From Salminus brasiliensis (Eukaryota; Chordata; Actinopteri; Characiformes; Bryconidae), in the NCBI RefSeq assembly GCF_030463535.1, contig NC_132896.1, forward strand, positions 25,729,709-25,793,708: a stretch of 64,000 nt of DNA, written 5' to 3'. This document shows positions 1-12,500 of this stretch, in pieces. The notes beneath the pieces are model-generated. The model searched no databases and had not been told where the DNA came from. It saw only the letters and a program-made list of their open reading frames with translations. Position 1 is the stretch's first letter; every line of letters begins with the position of its first letter. Position numbers and translations under genes: made by a program.

Positions 1-241
1 ACTAGAAGCTGGAAATGGGGTCATCACTAGATTGTGTATCGCTCTTGGACAGAGCACAAACATCCCCTTCATTACAAGGAGTGAAAACTGGCAGTGCCCT
101 GCTCTTTACTGCAGCACTGTTGATACTAGCCTAAAAGCGATCTGAACAGTCTGATAGTGCAGCCAAGTTATCAGTTCTCTCACTAAAGTTGACAACAATA
201 ATAGTCCAATGTTCACAGCCAACCAGACAGAAGAAACTTAC
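1..241 (-). other. atrx: atrx intron, 3' side outside window
   Basis: Intronic sequence that follows the last atrx exon in the window. It begins with a GTAAGT donor at 241-236. No exon or repeat is visible. Confidence 0.7.
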
Positions 242-383
242 CATCCACTTGGTGGGGCTTCAGTTTGGTCACCAGGTTCCTGTGGACCTGGACGAGCGGC
301 TCCTTGGTTTCCTCATCCTCGTCAAGCACCAACTTAGTAGTGATTGGGCAAGTGACCTGTGATGCTTCCTCCACCACGATTGT
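242..383 (-). CDS. atrx: atrx coding exon 16 (entry to SNF2 ATPase)
   Basis: Codes residues 1149-1196. It carries the conserved TKLVLDEDEETKEPLVQVHR stretch and KLKPHQVDG, the Q-motif side of the SNF2 helicase core. Acceptor CTTTAG, donor GTAAGT, leaving one base of a split glycine codon. Confidence 0.95.
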
Positions 384-3300
384 CTAAAGCAGTAAAGACC
401 AATCAGTGTGTAACCACTAGAACATTTCTACAAAAAAACACCACAAAAACAGGACAGTTCCAGAAGCCGCCTTGACAAAGTGAGCGTGAGCATACGCACC
501 TCTCGCAGTTTTTCTCTTAGCTGTTCTCTCTCTGCAATGCGCTTCCTTCTCTCCTCTTCCTCTTTCAATGCATTCTGGGTCTCAGAGCGAAGCTTGTCGT
601 CCTTGAGGATCTTGCGGATCTTCTTGCGCCCCTTGGGAGTTCCCTTGTCATCCCCATCTTCATCCTCCTCGTCTTCTCCGTCCTCCCCTTCAGCTCCACT
701 CTGCAGAGAAAGGAATACAGCTCTAAAAACCTTTCAGCACACAGACCATTCACATTTCGAACTGTGCATGCTGACAGTCACATCAACAGTACCTTGTCAC
801 TGGAGGAAGAGTCCTGAACCTTAATGCGGCGTCGCTTCTTCTTCTTTTCTTTCTTGTAACTTCTTTCCTTGTCAGCTTTTTTGGCAGACCTACAATAAGG
901 GCCAGAATGCCTTGATCATTCTTTTATAACCAATAAATCAAACAAACATTCTCATTTAGAACAAGTATTTCGGTCGGTTCTAAAGCCACCCTTACCGAGT
1001 TTTCCGCTTGTTGCTCTTGCTGTCATCTTCGTCTTCGCTCACTGCTGCACTAAGCGCTGACTCGCTATCGGAGTTAGAATCTGAACGCTTGAAATCTGAA
1101 TCTGAGTCATCGCTGCCCACTGCAGAAAGACAACCACAAGCAAAACTGACTCACAAACTAGCCATGGCAATCAGCCTCAGTTGTATTAACTCAACTTTAC
1201 AGTAACTGTAACAAATTCAAAAGCACAACCTTTTGTTAAACAGTATAGCACAGACATTCACTTAGTATTTTCACTAAGTACTAAGCACTAATTTTCACTA
1301 TGAAACCCTGTATGTGCAGACAACTCTGAGTGTTGTACTTGGTGAACACTGACCTTTCTGTCTTCCTTTCCTTTTCACCTCTTTTTTACTCTTGGCTGGT
1401 TTCTCGTCATCAGACTCTCCCTCGCTGAGGGTCAGCTTCTTGCGAAGCAAATGGTGCCGCCGCCCGCCTTTCTTCACATCCACGTCCGAAGCGGAGTCTG
1501 AGGTCTCCTCCTCATCCTCTGCAAGGAGTAAAGCATGAGAAACAAACATGTCATTCCCAAACACACTTTGAGAAGACTAAGAACGAAAAGATCATGATCA
1601 AGTCCAAGCATAATACATGCAACAAATATACAGTGTCCAAAAGTCACCAAATATCCCATCCAATTAGTAAAATCAGCTACATTAGCTGTGGTACATCCGT
1701 TTCTGGCACAGACAAAGAGCACAGGGACTTTCTAGAGAAGCCACAGATTATTATACTGTGCAACAAAAGTCATAAATGCTATTTTTTCCACAGTATAGTG
1801 TACATGATCCAATCACTTTCAATGACGATTCAGCATGTGCCAGTTGTGTCCTTTAGTGGCGGCCCAAAATGTGAATTCTACTTCCAGACTGTAGGGGAAG
1901 CCCAGGAGCAAGAAAGGCCAATTGTCTACAAACATTGGACATTTAATGTATACTATGAACTGTGAGGCTGAACAACTTCTGACAGCTCAAGTTAGACGTG
2001 ATCATCAGTCATGGTGATATGACAGTAGACAGGGACATGGAACAAAAACAAGCAAGCAATACAGATAGTCATACCGTTTTTATAGATCAATGAAATGAAA
2101 TGAAAACGCGATATAGTCCTTTAGAAAGGATGCTTTCCTGACCTTTCTCTTCATCGTCGTCATCCTCAGCTTCACCCTTGACTTTCGCTGAAGACTTTTC
2201 ACCCTCCTTTTTATCATCTTCATCTTCTGAGGAGGTGGGGTCCCCAGATGAGTAGTTGGCTTTGATTTGAGCTAGTAGCATCTTCTTAGCAATTCTTTAG
2301 GGGGTGGTGAGAAAAGAAAATAGATGATTTTCTTTTATATATAATAAAATATATATATTTGTTATGATGCCTGATGCTTTTCTCTACTTTTGCAGATTAT
2401 GTAGTTTTTTGTTTGCCACACTAGTGATTCGCCACAGTTAACCTGCAGCTGAAGAGACACTGTATTATGATCCAAGCATTATGCAACATGCTCACAAAAT
2501 CACAATGATAAGCTACTTGAAAACATACAGGTACAATTACAATCCTCATATCAGTGTGTTACTCTCAGCCTCATTTCTGAGACTCATCAGAACGACAGTA
2601 GGGTTTCAGACATCTGGAATGAATATCAGACACTACCATTCCACTAGACCCATAAAGGACATTGCTCATCTCTGAGGTTGGTGTAGTGTGAGAATAAATG
2701 GCTTCCACCTTCCTGACCTATGGCCAAATTTGTCTACTGTCTGACACACATCCCAGGCACAAGCCAACGTTCTCTTCTAGGCCTAGACTGTTAAGTCCGG
2801 TCGACTTTTTGCCTGACAAAAGATAGTAAAATGCTCTCAATCATCAGCTGCTTCATCAGCCATTGGAATGTCATTAGCATCCCATGTAACCTAAACAGCA
2901 TCCCACTGAAAGGGAACAGCGCAAACACAGGACGACTGTGCATGCTTTGAACTGTGGAACCAAAAGAACTTCCAGTGCCCTCTACTTAAGTCAAGGATGC
3001 CAATGTGCCTTTTTCCATAGCTCACATCTTTCAGCAGCATACGGTTTGAATAAAACCAGCCAAGCCTTTAGCTCCTCGGCTAGTGGACGGAATATGGCTC
3101 AGGTTCAGAGTCATGAGCTTCTGTCTGATGGTTACAACTGCTTTTATCCTTGTTTTTCCTTTGGTGAATGTTAATATATTACTGATGACTCACTCGCACT
3201 GGCTTGCACAATGACGTCTGGCCATCTGTGGCCTAAACCCTATTAATAAGAGTTCCCAAAGAAACAAAATCAACACTCCTTCTAAGACCCATCTAAAGGT

Positions 3301-6300
3301 TCTTCTATAGCTACTCCTTTCGAATAACTTTAGCATATGCTGTATATACTATAGCATCTATAGAATATGAAGCTAATTTAAAGGGATGTACACAACATTC
3401 AGGATTGCACTGAATCATACTACAACACTGTCTCGTGACTAATATGTTAGCTTGTGGCTAGTGTGTTAGCTTGGAGTCAATATGAGCTTGTAGATAGTGT
3501 GCTGGATCAGAGCACTACAAAACACAGATACTGTTTTTAGATTTTGTACTTTTAAAATGTTACATGCTCTAAACTGAAAATGAAGGCACCAACATCAAGC
3601 CCTTTACTACTACGTCTCATATTTGTATCAAAAGTGTATTGAATCACAACTGTGAGCGACCAGTACAGTACCAAAATATATTCATTCTGGAACTGTTATA
3701 ATCTACTATCGTCTTTAAATCCACATTTTATGGATGACCTGACCAGTCTGCCGCATCTGCCCACTGACTGTCAAATTTTTTTAGAAACTTAAAACAGGCT
3801 GTTCTCTCTTTTAGTAAGAAAGAATATTAATCCACTTTTTTAGTTTGAAAAAAAAAATCCATTATTTTACCAATTAAAATATCTAAACATACAAAGAAAG
3901 TGCAGCTACTGTGAACAGCATACCTATTCTCAGGGTCATCGTCATCATCAATCACATGGCTGGGCTCCTCTTTGGTCTCAGCTTCATCTCCTGAGTAAGC
4001 AAAAAAAATATGTAATTTTCATAAGCTGGGTACATCAAACAACTGAAAATGTCTCACATTAGATGCCCAAACACAGGAAATACTTCTAAATTACGCTGCA
4101 AACTACAATAATGCCAAAATTGATGTTCTCAGAAAATAGTAGACATTCATCCATGACTGATAACCCACAAATTAGGTAAGGATGGCCCATAATCCATTTA
4201 AAGCAGTGGACAACATCCTTGCATCTACCTTCCTGGAGACTTTAGAATAAAACCTAATCAAGTCAGTTAATTAGGTTTTAGTTTAGGTTATTAGTCTAGA
4301 ACCGTTCTTCTAAGAGTTAAAGCAGGCAAACTGAGGAGGAACAACCAGGCTAACACTCAAACCACCCCTAAAAGTCTCTTTCTGACCCTTGTCAATGGGC
4401 AGTATAGTATCTAACTAAAAGTAGATTACAGCAGTATGATAGTTACTCTAGTGAACCTAAGTAAAGTACAAGTTCAAGAATTTGACTGACCTGAAGATTG
4501 ACGGAAAGAATCAATGCCCGCCACAACAGACTCGAGAATAGGCTTCATCTTCTGCTGATCGCCACTTTCTTCTCCAGAGTCTGCAGCCTGCTCTTCCTGC
4601 TCTTCGTCGTCGTCAGAGGACGATTCTTTCGCTGCATTCCCTTTAGTTCTCTGAGACCTCCGTTTCCGCTCAAATGACCTCTTGGGACCTTTCTTACCCT
4701 CCTTTTTGCCCTCATCCTCCTGCTTCTTGCCCTCATCCTCCTGCTTCTTGCCCTCATCCTCCTGCTTCTTGCTTCCTCTGGCCGACCTCCTATTAGTACC
4801 GAGCTTGCTCAGACGCTTGATCTCCTTCTCAAGGTCGGAGTCATGATTTGAGGAGTCTGATTCTTTGCCCTTCTTTTTTTTGGTGGCTTTTTTCTTGGCT
4901 TTGGAGGAGTTGCCAGCTTGATCTGAATCTGATGAGCTTCTGATAAGCTTGCGTTTCGCAGTGGTCTTTGCAGCCGTTCGGGAAGGTGACTTTTTGTTTT
5001 CATCACCATCACCTGAGATCTTGCCATTGTGCTCTGCTTCCTGTTCGTCTGAGCTGGCCCCCATGCCTTCTGTCTGGCGAAGAACCTCAGGAACTTCATC
5101 AGAGTCTGAGTCAACAAGACTAGAAGCTGGAAGCTCTGGACTGTTATCCTCATTATCAGCATCATCATTTTCACCACCACCACCGCCGTCGTCATCATTC
5201 GCCCTTGAAGCATCAGACTTACTCTTGCTCCTTCCCTCAGATGACTTGCGCAGTGGAGTGGTCTTCATCCTGGGGGATCGCCTGCTCTCTGGGCCCTCTT
5301 CTGGAGACACGGCACCATCTCTCTCCTTAGACTTTGATGTGCTTTTGCCTTCATCTCTTTTAATTGTAATTTTAAGAGGAACAGGGGTTAGCTTCACAAC
5401 AAGCTTTTTACCCAAACGGCTAGAACTCTTACTAGACTCCTCTGAGTCTTCATTGGACATTGAGGCATCATCTGCCTTACTGTCATCAGCATCAACAGCA
5501 TTGCTCTCATCCTCGTGTTTCACACAATCTGCAAGACTCTCAACCATTTCAAAGAGTTCTTCAGGGACAGAAGGGGGTACAGACACAATGTCTTTGTCAA
5601 GTGAGGTTTCACCAGCTGCTGGGGAGCCATCTTCACAGTCAGGTTCAACCTCGCATTTGACAACTTTTGCTTTGGCTTCACTTTCTTTTACCTCATCCTC
5701 TGTGTTCTCTGCTACAGGAGCAGGGCTTTCGCTCATTTCTATGTCAGCTGAAACCATGTCTTCATCGTCCACATGTTCCTCTGGAACCACTGGAACGTGA
5801 TCCGTAGTGCTATCTAGACCCTCTTCCCTTTCACTACATTGCTCAACATGCTGCGCGTTGGGGACTGCATTATCTACATTTTGACTGTCTGCCGACCCAT
5901 GCTCTTCTCCATTCTGGACCTGTAGGTTTCGGAATTCGACCTCCAGCGACTCTTCCAAAGCTGAATGGACCTTTTTTAGGTCAGACAAAACAGATTTGAA
6001 TGCTTTCAAATGCCTGTACCTGACAATATTGTCTTCAGGTTGGCCTGGTGCCTGTTGAACAAACTGCACAAATGTGCTGTTCAAGCCATTTGTTGTCTCA
6101 ATCAGTTTCTTTGTCTTTTTGACTAGCTCCTTTGGAACTGCCAACATTTTGTAGGAAAAAGTAAGAGTCCCTGCTCCGTCGGAATTGGCTTCCTTTCCGT
6201 TGAGAGCTGCATTTTTACTTTTCCCATGCTTGTGCTTTGAACTCTCTCGCCTTGGTTTGTCATTCTCTCCCTTAGGCTTTTTCCTACATTCTAGATTCTG

Positions 6301-9300
6301 CAAAACCTTCTCACATGCCGCAACAATGTCACGAAGAGGCTCTGGATTGCACACGTAGCAATACCACTTGTTATCTTCATTCATGATTCCAGAGAGCTCC
6401 TTCCTCCCAAGGTTACGCTGAATGCATTTTTTGCAAAAGGCATTGTTGCAGTAGTCACAACAAATGAGATTTCCTCCCTCTGCACACCACCTGAAGGACA
6501 AATCCATAGTAGTATGTATTAGATGAAACTTCCATTAGTGTTGTACAGAAGTTACCTAGGAATCATATATCAGGAATCATACCCAGTTACTCAGTTTCTC
6601 TTTGCTGTTTACTAGATCAAACTGACTCTCAAAGACAGAATTCAAACTTTTCAGTGTGCTATATCCACAAGAGGGCAGCATCAATCGCTATATACTTTTG
6701 ACCAACACTGGAATCTGAAAGTTTATTTAAGGACCTTTTCTAAGACCTCCTGGATACAGCACAAGCTGGAAATTACATTCCTTCTGCCAATTAACTTTTT
6801 TTTTTTAATACATACTTCTCTAATCTGCAAGCTGTGATTTGATGGCAACACTCAACTCAAAGTCACAGGGGCTGGAAGGACTGCGCTCGACATTGTTCTT
6901 AAGAACAATCCCCCCCGTTTTCTAATTCACAGTTTGATGTGCCGTCATTGTTTCCCAAGTTTTTAAACACAATTCCTAGAGTAATGTTTGGGTATATTAA
7001 CCACTTTTTACTTTTTTATGCTTAAATAGCAGTGCTATTTTACATAACCTACAAAAGCACAATACCAACCTGCACTGTTCATCCATTCCATCGTCGTCCT
7101 TACTGATATCATCACTCATGTAATATCTGAAACATGACTGGGACCAAAAAAAGAAAAGAAAGTCACAGTTCATTCCCACCACAAACCAAGGTCATTTCTG
7201 CCAGGAATAAGCCCACTGCTATACTTACCTTGCAGATAAGAACTTTAAGAGCGGGATGCTGATGGACAGAATCTTTGTGAAAATGATTGACTTGCTTTCC
7301 ACATGCAGTGCAATTAACAATTTCTTGAAGGTGTTCATCTGGACAAAAGACAAAAATCGGTCTTAGTTTTTTTTTTGCTTTTTTTTATCTAACCACAGTG
7401 TTTCTTGCACATGGATGAGCAAGAAAAACAATAAGATACCAATAATGCATGCATTTCCGATGCTGCACTGTTTCTTAATCCGGTATTAGACTAAAACTTT
7501 GTGCAATTTTTAACTCTCTAGGCACTCTAGATGGCAAGGTGCAACTTCTTCAATACTGCATTCAAGACTGCCATTGAAGTAACTACAATCAATTCTCAGT
7601 ACTGGAAATATGTAGAGACAAATGGACGCAAAACGCAGGCGTATTTCATATTGTATAATTAACCATGTTAAAACGTATTTAAATCGATAATATTTTCATT
7701 AATTTCTCTTAGTTTTTACATGCAAATGAAATTAAAAGGGGCATGCTGAAGATTTTCTGTAGGCTATTAGCTGCTAGTTCATTTTGTTTAGCAGCTGTTT
7801 TGGTAGTCCACTTGGATGCAAATACAATCCATCAATATCAAAAATACAATATATATTTCTGTGATGTAATTTGTAAAATACGCAATTAGTTATTGTCAAT
7901 ACCCAGCTCTAATTTGCAGGTATGTATTAAAAAACCTACACACAATCTAGTTTTCTTTCTGAATGCAGAACATTTACCAGGATGTCTCCGTGGAACCTCA
8001 TCTTTAGCTTTACTCCCCCTGTTACGAAACTCTGGACCTTTGAAATCGTCTTTTCCTTCATTACTGACGGGTTCTGGCTCCACGACCACAGTGTCTGCAA
8101 AAACAAAGAAAAACATGCACCATCACTGGTAAAGACCAACATCAGTCCAGATCCACCGCAGTTTCAAAAAAAGACCAACAGTAACATTGCTTGCCTTCAG
8201 GTAATCCATCCATGTCAAAGGTGCCATCATTAGTATCATCTACAGCGCAAGCTTGCTCACCCTCACTTTGAGATTCGGACTCATTAACCTCCACATGTTT
8301 GGTCACAACAGCAGGTTTCCTAAAAATCAACAGAGAAAGAGAGAAAAGCATGGCATTTAGCTAACGTGATCCCAAATTTCATCCAGAGCACCAGACTGGC
8401 TATGCAAAATTAAACAGGCAAGTGGCCCAAAATAGCTATTTTCTTTTGTATTAATTCCATTTTCCAGGACTAAATGGTGGATCCTAACACAAAACAAATA
8501 TTTATCACTTGTCAAACGGACCAGGGATCCAAAGAGGCAATTTAAGTTGCCTTCCAACTTTTGTTTTATTTACTCTATATTTCTCTATTTTTTTCAGAAA
8601 ATTTTCATTTCTATATTTTACAATAATCACTTTCTATTTTCTTGCTTGTGGATGCGATCAAATAAATTAAACCATTAAATATTTATCACGTCTGAGGTTG
8701 ATCTTGGATACGTCCATGCACATTGCAGCTTCGTTGTTCAGTGAGATTCAAAGCATTGAAAAAACTTTAGTTATTCCAATTGATCCTCAGTATAAGTGAA
8801 ATGAGAGTTCACACGTTCATAGTGGTTTAAACAAAACCCACCTCTTTGAGCGTGGAGTGGCCTTCATACCTTCAGTGGAACAGCCAGGCTGTAAAAAGAA
8901 AAACAAATAAGCACATGTCTTTTTAGACTGTTTCTCTACATATGTAATCAGTGTACTGAGTGAAGAATAAACTTCATTTTACTAGTTGTAGCCTAGATAA
9001 GGACACATCTGGATTACCAAAATTAGTGCATTACTATTACTGTAAATCAATATTAAGTGCTAAAGTATGACCATGTACAGATTGTGGAATAAAAAAACAA
9101 ATAAATAAGCAACTAAATAAATAAATAAACAAACAAAGTTTGTTAAAATAAGTTGTACCAGTCACAGTTACGTGTATGTAGACTGATCTAGTCAATGGTT
9201 GGCTGCTGAAGTAGAGCACAAATTTGGGCACCCCTATTCAAACTGCATTAGATTTTACATGAAACCAAGTGATCAAATTACACACAAAAAAAAACCAACT

Positions 9301-9487
9301 ATAATGCACACTTCATTTTAGAGCATATTTCATTTGCAGAATTGTATTGGATGGGGATAAAATGCTATCACTGCAGCAATTAATATCCATTTCTATAACC
9401 AAAACCCTATTGAGGTTTTTAATAATCAATTAACTGGGGGGGGTTCAAACCTAACAGCAATAAGTGATCTTACAGTGAAACAATGTT

Positions 9488-9540
<53 letters not shown>

Positions 9541-12500
9541 CTTGTGTCGTGCAGAGCTGCATTTTCCCTCCTTTGGTGGCATGTTGTAAACGGGAGGTGC
9601 AAATCTCACCAAGCCAATTAAATGAGAACAACTTTATTTGCCAAGAATATCATTGAAAATACTGATTAATTGCAGCAAACCCACTAATGTTTAGATATTT
9701 GTTATATACATAAACTGTGCCAAAACATTTGTGCATGCCAATTTGCCCTTTTATCTTCTCCATGCTTAACTGTACATTATTATGTGCAGATGTGTTCTCT
9801 AGACATGTTCATAAAACAAAACAGAGTGCCCAAACTTTTGCACTCAACACTATGCCACCACTGCAGACCATGCAACTTCTAATGAAATATTTTCAATTAT
9901 TATTTTAGTTAAACCTGAACAAAACTGAGTAATTTCAATACTTTGTAATATAAAGCCAGAAAGTCTGCACCCCTTTCACCTTCTCCGCATTTTATTACGT
10001 TACACACGTATTTCTAAAATAGACTGAGTTCATTTTTTCACATTGCCTACACGAAATAAGTGAAATAAATAATATTAATATAATAAATAAAAAACAATGA
10101 TATGTACAAAAGTCTGCACACCCAAAAGTGAACTGATGTTCATTTTGTTTCCACTGATACCACTTAAGATGTTTCTACAACTTAATTTCCCACCTGTGGT
10201 AAACCTTAATCAATTGAACATGATTGAGGATTGCCAACACCTGCCCATATAAGGTCCCACAGTTGACCGTGCATGCCAAGCCATAGAGCCCTCAAGGCAT
10301 AGATCTGGAGATGGCTACAGAAAAAATACTGCTCCTTTAAAAGTCTCAAAAGAGCACAGTGGTCACCGTCATTTGTAAAGGGAAGAAGTTTGGTACCACC
10401 AAGAATCTTCCTAGAACTAGCTTCCCGGGCAAACTGAGCAATCTGGAAAGATGGGCCTTGGCCAGGAAGCATGAACCCAAGGTTCATTTAGACAGAGCTC
10501 CACCATATCCTTGCTGAGATAGGAAAACATTTCAGAAGATCAACCATCCTGGCATCACTCCACAAATCTCTCCTTTATGATTGAGTGGCCAGACGGAAGC
10601 CACTTCTTAGTAAAAAGGCACAGATACAAAGGGTCACGTCTGGAGGAAGCCAGGCGACACTCATCACCTGGCTAATGCCATTCCTACAGTGAAGCACGGA
10701 GGAGGCAGCATTATGATAATGAGATGTTTTTCAGCAGCAAGACCCAGGCGACTACCCCTGATAAAGGGAAAGACAAATGCAGCCAAGTACACAGAGATCC
10801 TTGAAGAAAATCTGCTTCCAAGCGCTCTGGACCTCAGACTGGGGCAAAGGTTTACCTTCCAATATGACAACGACCCGAAGAACATAGCCAAGAGAACAAA
10901 GGAGTGTCTTCAGAGAAAGTCTGTGAATGTCCTTGGGTGGCCCAGCCAGAGCACAGACCTGAATCCAATTGAACATCTGTGGAAGGAGCTGAAAATAGCT
11001 GTGAACCGACACTCCCATCCAACCTGATGGAGCTTGCAAGGATATTCCAAGAGGAATGGGTGAAAAAAAAGTCCAGAAACAAGTGTGCCAAGCTCTCAAC
11101 TTCTTTTCCAAGACACCAAGCTGCCAGGGCATCAACCAAGTATTAGTCTAAGGGTGTGTACAGATATGCAACCCCTAAATAACCCAGGTCAGTAAAATAA
11201 ACATTTTTTTAATCTGTTTTCGCATCATAATTATTGGCAGTGTGCAAAGATATCCCAGACAAAAAATGAACTCTCTATTGTACAAGTCTGTGACCTAATA
11301 AAACGTGGAGACTTCACTGTAGGTTACATATGCTGCTTTTTAAATTAAAGTGGGAAACTTCCATTCACACAATTGCAATTTCTTAACCTTCTTTATTTAA
11401 CAAAATAAAATGAGACGCATGTGTGTCTGCACAGTCTTTTTTGTTTACAGTATGCAATGTACAAAAAGCTCATGAGGAAGTGATCATTACTGTGACTTTT
11501 TCAACTGAGACCCTTTTAGATACCCATTATATCAAGGCCACATTCCAACAGGCCAAGGGAATGTAGCAGTGAACTAAATAGGTACCTTGTCCATTATTTG
11601 GTCATTGGAGGATGAGTCATTTGAGGCCATTTTACCTGAAAGTAGAGAGAAAATAAAAATAAACATAAAATTTAGATTCAAGAAATTTTCACAAAATCTA
11701 AGCTGACGCCAAAATTTGATCTATGTGAAGTTCTGTTTATTTTCAACAGCTGAAATTAGATAACTTACCACCGGAGATTTCATCAACTTGGGATGTAGCA
11801 CTTTCCTCCTGTGGAGAATGATCCAGGAACTCATGAAGTTTTGTCACCAGTGAATTCAGCTTGCTGGATCTACAATGCAAGGGTTAAACATTTTTAAGGG
11901 TTAAAAGATTTTTTAACACAAAAGAAACTATGTAAAATTAAAAGTTGTACATTGGCAAGAACCTGGCAATACGATACACATCACAATACAGGGGTTGCGA
12001 TTTAACATACTGCAATACTGTAAGCAAGATGATATTTTGCCATTTGTTTAGCTATTTTTTGGGGAATCTGTCATAATACAGGAAAATTATGATTATATGC
12101 ATAAAATCTAAATTAAAAAAAATAACTGGATCTGAAGACAGAGTACAATACTGCTATCTCACAGACTTCAAAAGTCTTTTAAAAGGCTATAATCTTTTAT
12201 AGGCTTTAAAAATCTACTTTTGAGGATCAACACAGTATCGATAAACATAATATACCAATGCTTCAATATATCAGCATTATTTCCACCCTTAGTGTCTGGT
12301 GAGTAAAGCAAATCTACCAGGCAAATGTAAACACTGACCAGCATTTGACGTTGGCTTGTTTAAATTGACCACCTAGGAGTAAGAGAGGGGCAATAAAGCA
12401 AAAGCAAAATATCACAATACTTTAATACTTTCATAGAGGCAATTTGATCACATTATAGCATACCGTGATCCTAAACAAGCTTTTCTGAGCATATTGCTGA

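Noticed and set aside
4949-5800. A 283-codon open frame on the plus strand inside atrx
   Set aside because: It is the antisense shadow of the serine/acid-rich atrx exon; its low-complexity serine content mirrors that sequence.
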